Both the position numbers and the translations under genes were made by a program. From G963665975 sp963665975 (GTDB taxonomy: Bacteria; Bacteroidota; Rhodothermia; Rhodothermales; Bin80): a DNA stretch of 64,000 bases. Below, piece by piece: positions 27,303-37,374 of the stretch; position 1 is the stretch's first letter; the number at the start of each line of letters is the position of its first letter. The notes beneath the pieces were generated by a model that made no database searches, was not told where the DNA came from, and worked only from the letters and a program-made list of their open reading frames with translations. Location: positions 3,100,001-3,164,000 of the forward strand of contig OY762508.1 in the NCBI GenBank assembly GCA_963665975.1, given 5' to 3'.

Positions 27303-28454
27303 ATGACGCTACGCCAGTATCTGCGCCGGTATAGGGAGGACGAGCGCCTGTTGACAGGCGCCTACTATCCGACGGAACGGATAGTTGTGGAGCGGGGAGA
27401 CACGGTAGGAGTGGTGTTGTTTCACTCGGGAGGTCCGGAGTCCGCAGACCAGGTCAGGCCGTTTCTCTACGAGGTCTTCATGGATCCCGCGCGCTACGCA
27501 TTTCCGGGGCACCGGTCATGTCGCGCCGCGCTTGGCAGTATTGGGGCGATAGTGCAAGGCAGGGCGCTGCGGAAGCAGTTCGATTCTGTAGGCGGTGCAT
27601 CGCCGCTGGCTTCGCTTGCCCGCGACCAGGCTGCCAGCCTTGAATCGTGCTTGTGTGCAGGACAGAGTCAATCGCCTGGAGTGAGGTTTCGGGTCTACGC
27701 AACGATGCGCTACGGACGCCCTAACGCTGTAGAGGTGGCCCGCCGGATGCGCGAGGATAGCGTCACAAAGGTTGTCCTATTGCCCAGCTTTCCGCAGTAT
27801 TCCAAGTCCACTACCGGATCTGCCCTGGCCCATTGGTGGCATCTGGAGCAAGAGGGGACAATGCCTGCGCGCCTCACCGTGGCTGTGATGGAATACGCCA
27901 CCAATGACAAGTACATACGGGCCATTGGGGAACGGATCGACGAAACCCTCCAGCGATTTTGCAGCCGCACATGTACGGACGTCCCAATCCTCTTTAGCGC
28001 ACAGGGCTCTCGCGCCCGCAAGATTGAAAAGAGGGGAGATCCGTATAGCGACGCAGTCCACGCTACCGTTGGTCGTGTAATGGCGGTGCGCGGTCATGAC
28101 AGACCGCACGTTGTGGCTTTCCACGGCGGCATGTACCCACTATCCTGGTCGTCAGCGGCCTTTCTGGAGGCGCTTGCGAGCTTGCGCCGGCAAGGGCATG
28201 CGGCCGTGCTGGTGGCCCCGATTACGGCTGTGGCCGAGGGCCTGGACACCACCTATACGCTTGATATCGCACTGCGGCAACTGGCTTGGCGCACCGGCTT
28301 CAAACACGTGGAGGTGGCGCCAACACTGAATGACCACTCCTTGTATATTGAAGCCCTTGCAGATCTTACACGTGAGCGGTTAGCGCGGCGATCGGGCACT
28401 GATGCGGCGCTTACGCCAGAGGTTCCGGTGCGCGCCGAACTGGTGCCGCTGTAG
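27303..28454 (+). CDS. Ferrochelatase-like protein with altered active site
   Basis: A 383-residue protein with the ferrochelatase (HemH) fold. Family landmarks are GVVLFHSGGPESADQVRPFL at the N-terminus, ATMRYGRP, VVLLPSFPQYSKSTTGS and KRGDPYSD. The two catalytic positions are changed. The invariant FSAHG/S reads FSAQGS (His replaced by Gln234). The later H-x-E-T-x-x-E-x-D helix reads EGLDTTYTLD (His to Gly311, Glu to Asp313). In canonical HemH the His and Glu perform metal insertion, so ordinary ferrochelatase activity is doubtful. It may be a divergent metal chelatase or a non-catalytic homologue. The ATG at 27303 starts the conserved region; earlier starts overlap the upstream gene. Confidence 0.8.
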   Translation: MTLRQYLRRYREDERLLTGAYYPTERIVVERGDTVGVVLFHSGGPESADQVRPFLYEVFMDPARYAFPGHRSCRAALGSIGAIVQGRALRKQFDSVGGASPLASLARDQAASLESCLCAGQSQSPGVRFRVYATMRYGRPNAVEVARRMREDSVTKVVLLPSFPQYSKSTTGSALAHWWHLEQEGTMPARLTVAVMEYATNDKYIRAIGERIDETLQRFCSRTCTDVPILFSAQGSRARKIEKRGDPYSDAVHATVGRVMAVRGHDRPHVVAFHGGMYPLSWSSAAFLEALASLRRQGHAAVLVAPITAVAEGLDTTYTLDIALRQLAWRTGFKHVEVAPTLNDHSLYIEALADLTRERLARRSGTDAALTPEVPVRAELVPL

Positions 28455-28624
28455 CGGCCATCTGCTATGCTGAGGGTGCAGGTGAAGGTGGATGGAATCC
28501 AGGAAGAAGCGCCTCGGAATTGCGGGTTGTAACACTGACGCCATGTGGAGACGTTGACGGTGCGTTAAGGGTTCGCGGATCGCAAAACGCAAACCGAGCC
28601 CGGCCAATGACGCACACCTGAACA

Positions 28625-29278
28625 ATGTCTTCTGAATCTTTGCTTCCCACCACCATGACGGATCCGGGTGCGTCTGCCTGGCATGCCGGCGACTTCGAGA
28701 AGATCACCAACGAGGAGCTCGTCCAGCTCGCCGGTGACAATGTTCTCGAGAGCGAAGCATACTTTGAACTGTGGCGACGCAAGAACGGGTTTGTCGTCGA
28801 CATGGTCTCACGCCGCATGTCCGGGCAAGATGCGCGGCATATGGTGACAACCTTCTTTTGCCATAAGCTGCCGAAAGTACTACATCAGTTTCGCTCGCAA
28901 AGCCGCCCTGGGTCATTCGATGCCTGGCTTGCCACGGTACTTCGCAATTATCTGAATGACGCGTGGCGCCGTGGCAAAGCGCGTCGCCAGCGGCAGGTGG
29001 AAATGGAGCTCACCGACCGCGTGCTGGCGCAACCCGCGGAATTGGAGGCCCGCCATGAACAGGAACATCTGGTGTATTTCCTGCGGCAAATCATGTTGCA
29101 GGTGCTCAGCGCGGAAGATCGGTACATCTTTCGTGCCCGATACTGGGAGGACAAGACATTAAAAGAAATCGCGGAAGAAATCGGCTGCTCTCCAGAGAGT
29201 GTGCGCGTACGGCACTGGCGTGCCAAAAAGCGCCTCCACAAGGCATGTGCGATATATCGCGAGTCCGGACTATTGTAA
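28625..29278 (+). CDS. ECF-type RNA polymerase sigma factor
   Basis: A 217-residue sigma-70 family factor. Region 2 is at about residues 40-110 (ELWRRKNGFVVDMVSRR, FDAWLATVLRNYLNDAWRRGKARR). Region 4 is at about 150-208 (LSAEDRYIFRARYWEDKTLKEIAEEIG, SPESVRVRHWRAKKRLHKA) and holds the -35-binding helix-turn-helix. The spacing and lack of region 3 indicate an extracytoplasmic-function factor. It is followed by a single-pass membrane protein gene (29313) and a small exported protein gene (30180), an arrangement expected for sigma/anti-sigma plus target. Confidence 0.88.
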   Translation: MSSESLLPTTMTDPGASAWHAGDFEKITNEELVQLAGDNVLESEAYFELWRRKNGFVVDMVSRRMSGQDARHMVTTFFCHKLPKVLHQFRSQSRPGSFDAWLATVLRNYLNDAWRRGKARRQRQVEMELTDRVLAQPAELEARHEQEHLVYFLRQIMLQVLSAEDRYIFRARYWEDKTLKEIAEEIGCSPESVRVRHWRAKKRLHKACAIYRESGLL

Positions 29279-29312
29279 TCCGGCCCTGCGACGAATCAGA
29301 AACAACAGAACC

Positions 29313-30035
29313 ATGATGCAACAACAGCCTGCGTGCACCGAGCCCGGACAATGGAACCAGCCCCCGTCCGCAGATGCGCCCGCAGAAATCATATTGGCCT
29401 GGCTCCGGCACTGCGAGGCCTGCCCGTATCATGCCATGCTCAATCTGGAAGAGGATCTTTCCATAGACCTCCTGCTTCGGGAGGCATGTCGTGATCTTGA
29501 CTGTAGTGCGGTGGAAACGCGCAGAATACGGCAGGATGCTCCTGCCCGGAGGCTCGGACCGCGCACGCCGTTCGTGCGGATCGCAGCAGCCGCATGTAGC
29601 GTCGTGGTTCTTGTCGCAGCGTTCTGGATGCTGTCCTCGAAGGGGCCTGGTGAGGATGCCCTGGACGAGCTGGCGGTGGCAGGTGGAGAAGATTCCGTGG
29701 GTTTGTCGCAGGCCGTTTCCGGCATGAGATCGGGGCGACTCTATGTGTCACGCCGCGTCGCAGATGCGAACTACAGCCAGCCGAGACCCGTCAGCGGCCA
29801 GCCGACCGCCGGACAGGTGGAGCTGGTAACGGCGCCCCATGTGCGCGGCAGCCTGCTGCGCATCACCAATCCCAGAAACTGGAAGGCGATCGAAGTGCGC
29901 GTGGCAGAACAGCTCCTCGACGAACGCATCATATTACTACCGGCGCGCGTGGCGGACTCTCTCGGTCTCGGTGATTCGATGTCGGTTTTCGTAGAAGTCC
30001 TATCGACAGGACGAGATGTTGGATTTGCGCCCTGA
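29313..30035 (+). CDS. Putative membrane anti-sigma factor
   Basis: A 240-residue single-pass membrane protein immediately downstream (34 bp) of the ECF sigma gene. The N-terminal 85 residues are cytoplasmic, with LRHCEACPYHAML, a short His/Cys cluster reminiscent of but not matching the usual zinc anti-sigma HxxxCxxC. One transmembrane helix lies at about 90-112 (IAAAACSVVVLVAAFWML). The C-terminal part, outside, has no recognised domain. The anti-sigma role is inferred from position and topology. The start could also be the ATG at 29316. Confidence 0.55.
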   Translation: MMQQQPACTEPGQWNQPPSADAPAEIILAWLRHCEACPYHAMLNLEEDLSIDLLLREACRDLDCSAVETRRIRQDAPARRLGPRTPFVRIAAAACSVVVLVAAFWMLSSKGPGEDALDELAVAGGEDSVGLSQAVSGMRSGRLYVSRRVADANYSQPRPVSGQPTAGQVELVTAPHVRGSLLRITNPRNWKAIEVRVAEQLLDERIILLPARVADSLGLGDSMSVFVEVLSTGRDVGFAP

Positions 30036-30179
30036 CAGGCCTGCGTAATCGTGCCGGCGACAGAGGTGGACACGCGCCGCGTACAACGAAAAAAAGTCGG
30101 ATTGAAGCAATTGGCAGCGTAACCCGGAAGCCCTTTTCTCGTATCGGAACGTGGACGATACGCCATTCAGCACACACCA

Positions 30180-30665
30180 ATGAACACGGGGACCGCCATG
30201 CAGATGCTACGCACAATCGCACTCGCGCTTTTAGTAGGTTTCGCAATGCCTGTCATAGTACAGGCGCAGGGCACTGCCACCAATTATGATCAGTCAGACC
30301 GGCAATGGAAGTTGGTCGCGTCGCAAATCACCTCCAACCTGGAAATGTCCATCGATAATGTCAGGACGCAGACACTCCGCAACACGATTATCTTTGCAAC
30401 GCTCTACCGCGACAAAGTAGATCTGCGCCGGTGCGTCACGGCACTGCGTTCGGTCTACGAGAATGGCGCCAATGCTACGCAGCGAAAGCTCGCCCTTGCT
30501 GCGCTAACTGCGATTGGAAGCTCCGGAGCTTCGAACTACCTGGCGCGCCATGTGCATGCTGCAGAGGCGGAAGAGGGGCGTCTCGTGGTGGCATCTGTAC
30601 TCAACGAGTTCTTTCTCTCCCGGGCGCGTGCGGCACGCGAAGCCGCCCGCACGGTAACAGGATAA
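30180..30665 (+). CDS. Small exported helical-repeat protein
   Basis: A 161-residue protein with a signal peptide (hydrophobic core about 10-27, cleavage after VQAQ). The mature part is alpha-helical and alanine rich. Segments such as TQRKLALAALTAIGSSGASNYL and EEGRLVVASVLNEFF resemble HEAT-like helical pairs. I do not recognise a family. It lies 144 bp after the anti-sigma candidate on the same strand and may belong to the same regulon. It faces the rnr gene, whose stop is 8 bp away. Confidence 0.6.
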   Translation: MNTGTAMQMLRTIALALLVGFAMPVIVQAQGTATNYDQSDRQWKLVASQITSNLEMSIDNVRTQTLRNTIIFATLYRDKVDLRRCVTALRSVYENGANATQRKLALAALTAIGSSGASNYLARHVHAAEAEEGRLVVASVLNEFFLSRARAAREAARTVTG

Positions 30666-30672
30666 TCGCACG

Positions 30673-32592
30673 TCAACGGACAAGACTCAGGTCCACCGTG
30701 CGTGCAGCGGTGTCTGCGTGCAGCACCTGAACAGTCACGGCCTGTCCCGGCTGGTACGATGCCCCGGATGAACTCGCGATGACGCGATAGGTCGATTCAT
30801 CGTAGTAGTAGAAATCATCGCCCATGTCGCGAAAATGCGCCAGCCCTTCCACAAATACGTCGCGTAGCTCCACGAATATACCATAGTCACAGACGCCGCT
30901 GATTATGCCGTCGAAGCTGTCGCCGACATGGCGTCGCATATATTCTACCTGCTTAAGCTTCACAGAGGCGCGTTCCGCATCTTCGGCCGCCTTTTCTCGC
31001 TCGGAGCAGTGCTGACACTGCTGGGTCAATGGCTCCACGGCTCCGGTTGCATCACCGCGCGCATTGCGCTTCAGGAGGCGATGGACGATCAGGTCCGGGT
31101 AGCGGCGTATGGGACTGGTAAAGTGGGTATAGGACGCTAGGCCGAGCCCGAAATGGCCTGTGTTTTCCGTAGCGTAGGTTGCCTTGGTCATCGCACGGAG
31201 CGCAGCTTTTGTAATGACCGCTTCCTCGGCGGATCCGCGCACGGCAGCGAGCAAGGTGTTTAATGCGCCTGAGGATACGCGGCCGTTTTTGAGGGGCAGA
31301 CTGTAGCCGAATATCCGCACGTAATCGGCCAGTCGCGCAATACGCTCCTTGTCCGGGTATCCGTGGACGCGATAGACGAAGGGCTGCGCCTCTTCGATGT
31401 GCTTCGCCACGGTGCGGTTGGCCAGAATCATACACTCTTCGATGAGTCGGTGCGCCGCAGTGCGCTCCTTGCGTACGAAGCCAGTCGCCACGGCATCGTT
31501 GTCCAACAGGACGCGAACTTCGGGGAGATCAAAGTCCAGTGATCCCCCCTTCGTGCGCTGCTCGGCAAGCCGACCGGCGAGTCGCCAGGCAAGCGCCAGA
31601 TCGGAGGCCAGGGCGTGATCCTGAGAGCGGCCATCCAAGACATCTTGCGCCTCTGCATAGGACAGACGCGCCCGCGAATGAATAATCGTTTCCCGAATAG
31701 CATAGCGGACGACGGTGCCTTTCGGAGTAAGCTCCATGATGCACGAATACGTCAGTTTGTCTTCGTGCGGGTGAAGAGAGCAGACATCGCCGGACAGCAC
31801 GTCGGGCAACATGGGAATAACGCGGTCCACGAGATATACGCTGGTGCCGCGGGCATAGCCTTCCTGGTCGATCAGTGTACCATGCTTGACGTAATGGCTT
31901 ACGTCAGCAATATGGACGCCGACTTCGATATTGCCACCCGCTATCCGCCGGACATGCAGCGCGTCATCCAGGTCCCTGGCGTCGGCGGGGTCAATCGTAA
32001 ACACGTTCAATTCGCGCAAATCCAGCCTGCGGGCGATTTCGGCGGCAGGAATGCTTCTGGGGATAGCCTCTGCTTCTTGCAGAACGTCCCCAGGAAAGTC
32101 TGCCCGCACGTCCAGGCTCATGGCCACGGCCAACACGCGCACGGCGGGATCCGACGCGGGTCCCAACACGCGCAGGACGCGGCCGACGGGCATCCGGTCT
32201 CCTTCCTCGAAGCGGTCGATGGAAACCTCCACCTTGTCCCCATGGGTCGCTGCACCCTGGTCCTTGCTGTCCACCAGGATGGGATGTATAAGGCGGACAT
32301 CTTCAGAAATAACCTGGCCGGCGCCGTGTTTAACACGCAGCGTTCCCACGGCCCGCGAGCGTGCACGGTGCAGTACCGCTACGACGCGAGGATCGCCCGC
32401 AGCCGTCCATCGCACGTGCACACGGTCGCCGTCCAATGCCGCCCCGAGATGCCTGGCGCGGATGTAAATGTCTTTCGTCCGATCAGGGACCGTGACGAAG
32501 CCGAATCCCTTCGGATGTACGCGGAGCACACCCTCGGAAGGCTTGGTGTTGTCGCGGCGTGCAGGGTGCTTCCTGCTTTTGCGTCGACGCAT
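30673..32592 (-). CDS. rnr: Ribonuclease R (RNB family exoribonuclease)
   Basis: A 639-residue 3'-5' exoribonuclease that degrades structured RNA. Domains in order: cold-shock-like OB (KGFGFVTVPDRTKDIYI, about 27-85), second OB (about 90-165), RNB catalytic domain (about 180-510) with the Mg-binding signature TIDPADARDLDDALH, and C-terminal S1 domain (about 560-635, GIISGVCDYGIFVELRDVFVEG). It lacks the N-terminal helix-turn-helix and the lysine-rich tail of E. coli RNase R, hence the shorter length. Convergent with the small exported-protein gene. Confidence 0.93.
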   Translation of the reverse strand: MRRRKSRKHPARRDNTKPSEGVLRVHPKGFGFVTVPDRTKDIYIRARHLGAALDGDRVHVRWTAAGDPRVVAVLHRARSRAVGTLRVKHGAGQVISEDVRLIHPILVDSKDQGAATHGDKVEVSIDRFEEGDRMPVGRVLRVLGPASDPAVRVLAVAMSLDVRADFPGDVLQEAEAIPRSIPAAEIARRLDLRELNVFTIDPADARDLDDALHVRRIAGGNIEVGVHIADVSHYVKHGTLIDQEGYARGTSVYLVDRVIPMLPDVLSGDVCSLHPHEDKLTYSCIMELTPKGTVVRYAIRETIIHSRARLSYAEAQDVLDGRSQDHALASDLALAWRLAGRLAEQRTKGGSLDFDLPEVRVLLDNDAVATGFVRKERTAAHRLIEECMILANRTVAKHIEEAQPFVYRVHGYPDKERIARLADYVRIFGYSLPLKNGRVSSGALNTLLAAVRGSAEEAVITKAALRAMTKATYATENTGHFGLGLASYTHFTSPIRRYPDLIVHRLLKRNARGDATGAVEPLTQQCQHCSEREKAAEDAERASVKLKQVEYMRRHVGDSFDGIISGVCDYGIFVELRDVFVEGLAHFRDMGDDFYYYDESTYRVIASSSGASYQPGQAVTVQVLHADTAARTVDLSLVR

Positions 32593-32687
32593 GTGTGATT
32601 GTGCTATGTAGACCGGTTGGGTTCGCTATGCGCCGACCTTGCGTGCACCTGTGGTGATCAGGTTGCCTCCGTATTGGACATAATTCT

Positions 32688-32715
32688 GGCGGCGCGCCTT
32701 CCACGGCAGGCCGCC
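32688..32715 (-). terminator. Hairpin just downstream of tamB
   Basis: GGCGGC (32688-32693) pairs with GCCGCC (32710-32715), three bases beyond the tamB stop on the minus strand. It is positioned to end the aroB-tamB transcript. No strong T run follows, so this is a moderate candidate. Confidence 0.4.
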
Positions 32716-32718
32716 CTG

Positions 32719-35700
32719 TCAGTTCCGGGCCTCACTCTGTATCACCTCGTCGTCTTTCCGGTGACCAAGAATTGTGCGCCACAGCGACTTCCAGGTCGTA
32801 AACTCAGTGCGATACGTAAGGCCGACGCCTGTTTCGCTGGTGATAAGAGTCTCGCTCAGCACATCGCCTTCACGGCGGTAGAACACTTCTATGGAGACAC
32901 TTGGGCTGAGCTTGATTTCAACAACGAATTCTCCCTGCAAACCTTCGGGGACCGCGCTGTCGATCTGGTCGCCAAGCCCGCGATAGACGCCCTGTCCACG
33001 GATCAGCAGTCGCTCGTTAGCAAGTCTGAGAGCAATGCCGGCGGACAGGTCCAGATCGTCCACCGCCTCGTCACTCTGCAAACCGAACGTAAAATCCGCA
33101 TTCGGGATGACCTGGTTGAGATACCGGTTGAGCTGGCTGGAGACGAGGTGTGATACGCTGTTGAACGCCGATCCCGCCAATACCGAATTACCGCTGCCCT
33201 CTGCAGACAGCAGGAAAGAATTCGTAAGAAGCACGCTCGTGGCATGCTGTGCGGCGCGGTCGCTCTGATTCAGATAAGCCTCCAACAGGGGCGTATCACT
33301 TATGGCTTCCCGGCGACTTCGGTCGAGCGCAAGCGAAAGGGCTACCTGCACCGCATTCAAGGCATCCGTAATGTGCAAGTTCACTATTACGGGCAGATTC
33401 GTTTGGAGGGAGCCTCCTACATCTTCCGGAAGCCCGGTGCGCGAAGCTCTCGTGCGATAGGCCGCAAAAATGTCAAGAATGGGATTGGCCGGATCACCCG
33501 TCCATGTGATCGTCCCCTGGTCAATCAGAAAACGCCGGACGAACACCTCTCCCGCGGTGAAGAGATAATCCCCGGAATCAACCGTAAGGATTCCGTACGC
33601 GGAGACTTCCCCCTCCTGCAACTGCAACTGCATGCGTCCGCTGCCGACCGCGTTTATCACATCTCCCAGCAGGGGGTCAATCACCAGTTGGACGGTAGAA
33701 CCCTGGGGAGCCAACAGGTTGATATCTATCCCTAATCCTTCGACAAACGAACGCTCACCGCTGGGTCGGTGCGACAGGATGTTTTCGCGTTGGACCGGCT
33801 GCAGGGCTTCCGGGACCTGCCCGGTGGAATCTGTGAACAGGATAAAGCCAGGGTCAATGGTTTCTTCTAGGTCCCGAATGGGAATAAAAAACTCGCTCCG
33901 AGGCGTCGTCGCCATATTGTCAGAGCGAAGAAGCGCATTATCGAGCGGACCGGTGAGCGTGATGTCTCCTGACGCCCATAGAGATCCGTAGAATGGAAGG
34001 TCGCGCGTATACGACTCGACGTTTATGATCTGCACCCTGTCCAGATCACCCGCAAGATCAAAGGACAGGTGGCGGTAGTCATTGAAGAACACGGTCCCCG
34101 CAATATTGGCTGTGCCCCCTGTCCGGTCTGTAAGGGTCAGGGAGTCAATATGAATTCCTTCTTCATTCACGCGCACATCGCCCTCCACGGCAAAGAGCAG
34201 GTTATAGATGGGTATTCGCAAACTGCCGGCCAGATACGAGAAGTCGCCTCCAAAGATTGGGTGATCGAATGAGCCTCGGACATACCCGGTGCCGGTGAAC
34301 AGACCCTGGACATCAGAAAAAGCGTCGATGACATATTTCAGGAAGAAGGCGTCTGCGTGCGGTACATCAACTGCCAGATCGATGGATCCGGCATCGTCCT
34401 GTCCGGGAAGACGAAACGCACCCGTTACATTTACGCGGTTTTCTGTGCTGTCCTGGTCACGCACGATGGTTGGCGTAACCCGGGCGACCAGCGCAATGTC
34501 GGGAGAGCCCGGAGTGTACAGGCTAAAGGCTTCAAAGTCACCGAGAACGCGGTCGTCCAACGCCAGGGCGTCGACGGTTACACTGCCTGTGACCACGGGC
34601 TCTTTCATGCCCGTCACGTTAATCTCCCCGTTCATGCGGCCTCCGAAGGGATGGTCGTTTCCCAGCAATCCAGAGAGCTGCCGAAGGCCGATCGCGTCAA
34701 TGTTCAGTCTGAGCGTGTCCTCGAGCACGTCTGAAAGCGTGCCCTGCAGGGTGACGCGCTGCAACTCTGCGCCTTCCTGCGCCACGCTCTCAAGCTGCAA
34801 GTCTGCAAACCGAATTGCGTTCGTATAGAAATCGATTTGCGCAGGCAGGGTCTGTTGCCATTCGTACTCTTCCAGCGTAAAAGCAACGCTGCGAAACGTC
34901 CAGCGATGCCGATCAGGGAGGATGTCCCAGGTGCCTGCAAAGCGGGTCTGGCGTGCGCTGGTCAAGTCAATGTCTACAGAGCCGTCCTCGCCGCGGGCCT
35001 GTAACCGGGTTGCTCCAAAATCGTGACTACCGGAAAGGAATCGTTGAGCATGACCGTTCAGCATAACATCGAACGAAGCCTCAGGTGGTCCTCCAGCATG
35101 GGTCGATGCCGCAAAATTGGTGCTCACATGGTCGGCGCGCACCGTGCGTATCGCCAGGGAGTCAGCCTCCACAGAGCCCTCGATGCGCAAGTGATTCCCG
35201 TCGGCGAAAACCGCAACCTCAGCACGCAGGTCGGTGGCTATGGCTGGCGCCATCGGCAGATAGCCGCTGAGAATATCAGAGCGCGTGATCTGCAGCGTCG
35301 CTTCCAGCTCTCCTTTCTTGCCCTCGGCAGCGCTCGACGGCAGATTCGGTGCACCCTCCGCAACGGCATCCATCGGAGACCCCTTATCATAGCGGCGCCC
35401 GACTTGTCGGTCGCGCATTTCTTGCACCGCTTGCTTCCACAGTCTGGCCACCGGTCGCCATACGGGCAACCCGGCAGAAGACGCGACGCGTAGCGTCAAG
35501 ACGTCTCCCGCAACGTCCAGGCGCGGTGTTTCGCCGCCACGGATCGTAATTGCAGACCGGTGCGGGGGTAACGTGAGCACATCCTGGCCCCACTGCGTGG
35601 TTGAGGAGTCCACCTCGAGAGCCAGCGCAACATCAAAATCGTTTGCGGAATGGCCGGACCCTTCCAGAGTCCAGGAGGACTGGAAAGAAGAGTGCAGCGA

Positions 35701-37374
35701 GTCCACGGCCAGGAGTACGCCCAAATCCAAACGCTCCGTAGTAAGGGTTGCCCGGAATGTTGGCGTGGGCGCATCCCAGGAAACAAACGCACGCCCGGAC
35801 ACTCTTTGCTCCTCGCGCTGGAGAGTAGTCACCAGATCAAGGCGCCGATGTGCGAAGGATGCGGCAACGTTGAGCGAATCGAAACGCCGTCCTGCAATAT
35901 GGGAGTCATGCAGCACGCCGCGTAGTTCAACGGCTAGATCGTCCATGGAATGGCCGCTACCCTCAGCGGTGATCGTGCCGCCGAGCACGCTGGTGAGTGC
36001 GGCGTCACCGGTAAGTACGCCAAGGTCCACCGAGTCAGGCTGTATTTCGACGGCGTATGACCACGACGCATCGGGCTTGCGCGTAAGCCCGACCGTGCCG
36101 CGGAGGATGCCGGGAGCTCCCTCAAGATCCAGGTCCGCCTGGCCGCGCAGCGTCTGGTCCGTCCAGGAGCCACGACCCGTGCCAGCGATGCGCCACGCGC
36201 CCAGATGATCAATCGCCGCAATAGACACGCCAGGAAGTAGCGCCCGCACATCTGCAGGCGCAACCGTAGACGGCGCAAAGACCACATCGAAGTCCAGCGA
36301 ATCGAGTACCGAGCGGATGTTGCCGGAAGCCTGCAGCACGGACTTTCCGCGGGCAACATAGAGTGTGTCGATAGCGACCGCGCTCGCGCGGCCGCGCATG
36401 CGCAAGGAGGCCTCGGCTACGCCGGAAAGAGGCAGGCGAGGTATGAGGCGCTGCAACGCAGAAAAGTCCAGCTGGCTGGGGGCGATAGACGCAGAGATGG
36501 AGTAACGGTCGAGGCCACGGGAGGAGTCATCCCACGCGAGGACACCATCCGCATGAAGCAGGGTCTCGTCCGCCTCTACGACGAACTGGTTAAGCAGCAT
36601 GCGGTCCGGCTCCAGGATGATCTGCGCCTGCGCATTCTCGACGGTGATTGGTAGCGCAGGGATCGCTATCGAAAAGCTGAGTATGTCAATGAGTCGCGCG
36701 TGCTCGTCCCATTCTATCGTGGCCTTGACCTCAAGATCGCGCAATTCAGCCTGGGCGTAATCGAAGAGCCAACCGGTGTCTACCGCCGGTGGTGCCGCGG
36801 CAATATGCTCCGTGCGCACGGCGCCATCTACTATGTGCAAGTCCGCCGAATGGAAGGACCACGAGTTGCCTGTCTCATCGACAGGAATGCGCGGACGTAA
36901 TGCTGACTGGATATTCCAGGTGCTGTCGGCCTGGTAGCGAAGGGAAAAGGTCGGCCGTATAAGTTGCAGTGACCTGACGGAGAAGCGCCGGGCCAACAGG
37001 TCCCGCCAGCGCGGACGGGCATACATCGTGTCGATGTGTACGGTGAGACGCCCACGTGTGTCGAAGAGTCGTACATCCGCAGCAAGGATTTCCAGGCCGA
37101 GATTGCCGCTAAGCATTCCAATCTCCAAGCGACCATGGAAGGCTTCTGCAAACTGTTGCTCGATGGTGCGACGCAGCGCATCACGACCCACATCGGTGCG
37201 TGCAACGGCAAAGTAGCTGGCGGCTATCACCGTCACGATACCCAGAGCCGTCGTAAGAATGACGTCCGGAAGCCGTCTGTATCTATGATCAGGTCGTGAT
37301 TGCAACAGGTACCGGGAGAGAAAGGAGGGGAGTTGGAAAGACTGCGTCAACCAAGACTGCAGACAAACGCCCAC
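32719..37374 (-). CDS. tamB: TamB-like translocation/assembly module protein (DUF490)
   Basis: A 1,551-residue periplasm-spanning protein of the TamB/AsmA-like bridge family, implicated in outer-membrane protein insertion and phospholipid transport between membranes. One N-terminal helix (about 38-58, VILTTALGIVTVIAASYF) anchors it in the inner membrane. More than 1,000 residues of repetitive beta-strand sequence follow. The C-terminal TamB domain (about 1150-1540) shows AYGILTVDSGDYLFTAGEVF, GTITWTGDPANPILDIFAAY and a final GVGLTYRTEF-type strand. The start overlaps the aroB 3' end by 28 bp, which couples the genes; a downstream start is possible. Confidence 0.88.
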   Translation of the reverse strand: MGVCLQSWLTQSFQLPSFLSRYLLQSRPDHRYRRLPDVILTTALGIVTVIAASYFAVARTDVGRDALRRTIEQQFAEAFHGRLEIGMLSGNLGLEILAADVRLFDTRGRLTVHIDTMYARPRWRDLLARRFSVRSLQLIRPTFSLRYQADSTWNIQSALRPRIPVDETGNSWSFHSADLHIVDGAVRTEHIAAAPPAVDTGWLFDYAQAELRDLEVKATIEWDEHARLIDILSFSIAIPALPITVENAQAQIILEPDRMLLNQFVVEADETLLHADGVLAWDDSSRGLDRYSISASIAPSQLDFSALQRLIPRLPLSGVAEASLRMRGRASAVAIDTLYVARGKSVLQASGNIRSVLDSLDFDVVFAPSTVAPADVRALLPGVSIAAIDHLGAWRIAGTGRGSWTDQTLRGQADLDLEGAPGILRGTVGLTRKPDASWSYAVEIQPDSVDLGVLTGDAALTSVLGGTITAEGSGHSMDDLAVELRGVLHDSHIAGRRFDSLNVAASFAHRRLDLVTTLQREEQRVSGRAFVSWDAPTPTFRATLTTERLDLGVLLAVDSLHSSFQSSWTLEGSGHSANDFDVALALEVDSSTTQWGQDVLTLPPHRSAITIRGGETPRLDVAGDVLTLRVASSAGLPVWRPVARLWKQAVQEMRDRQVGRRYDKGSPMDAVAEGAPNLPSSAAEGKKGELEATLQITRSDILSGYLPMAPAIATDLRAEVAVFADGNHLRIEGSVEADSLAIRTVRADHVSTNFAASTHAGGPPEASFDVMLNGHAQRFLSGSHDFGATRLQARGEDGSVDIDLTSARQTRFAGTWDILPDRHRWTFRSVAFTLEEYEWQQTLPAQIDFYTNAIRFADLQLESVAQEGAELQRVTLQGTLSDVLEDTLRLNIDAIGLRQLSGLLGNDHPFGGRMNGEINVTGMKEPVVTGSVTVDALALDDRVLGDFEAFSLYTPGSPDIALVARVTPTIVRDQDSTENRVNVTGAFRLPGQDDAGSIDLAVDVPHADAFFLKYVIDAFSDVQGLFTGTGYVRGSFDHPIFGGDFSYLAGSLRIPIYNLLFAVEGDVRVNEEGIHIDSLTLTDRTGGTANIAGTVFFNDYRHLSFDLAGDLDRVQIINVESYTRDLPFYGSLWASGDITLTGPLDNALLRSDNMATTPRSEFFIPIRDLEETIDPGFILFTDSTGQVPEALQPVQRENILSHRPSGERSFVEGLGIDINLLAPQGSTVQLVIDPLLGDVINAVGSGRMQLQLQEGEVSAYGILTVDSGDYLFTAGEVFVRRFLIDQGTITWTGDPANPILDIFAAYRTRASRTGLPEDVGGSLQTNLPVIVNLHITDALNAVQVALSLALDRSRREAISDTPLLEAYLNQSDRAAQHATSVLLTNSFLLSAEGSGNSVLAGSAFNSVSHLVSSQLNRYLNQVIPNADFTFGLQSDEAVDDLDLSAGIALRLANERLLIRGQGVYRGLGDQIDSAVPEGLQGEFVVEIKLSPSVSIEVFYRREGDVLSETLITSETGVGLTYRTEFTTWKSLWRTILGHRKDDEVIQSEARN

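Noticed and set aside
31615..32598. A 327-codon plus-strand frame opposite rnr
   Set aside because: The minus strand has complete RNase R domains; the antisense frame has none.
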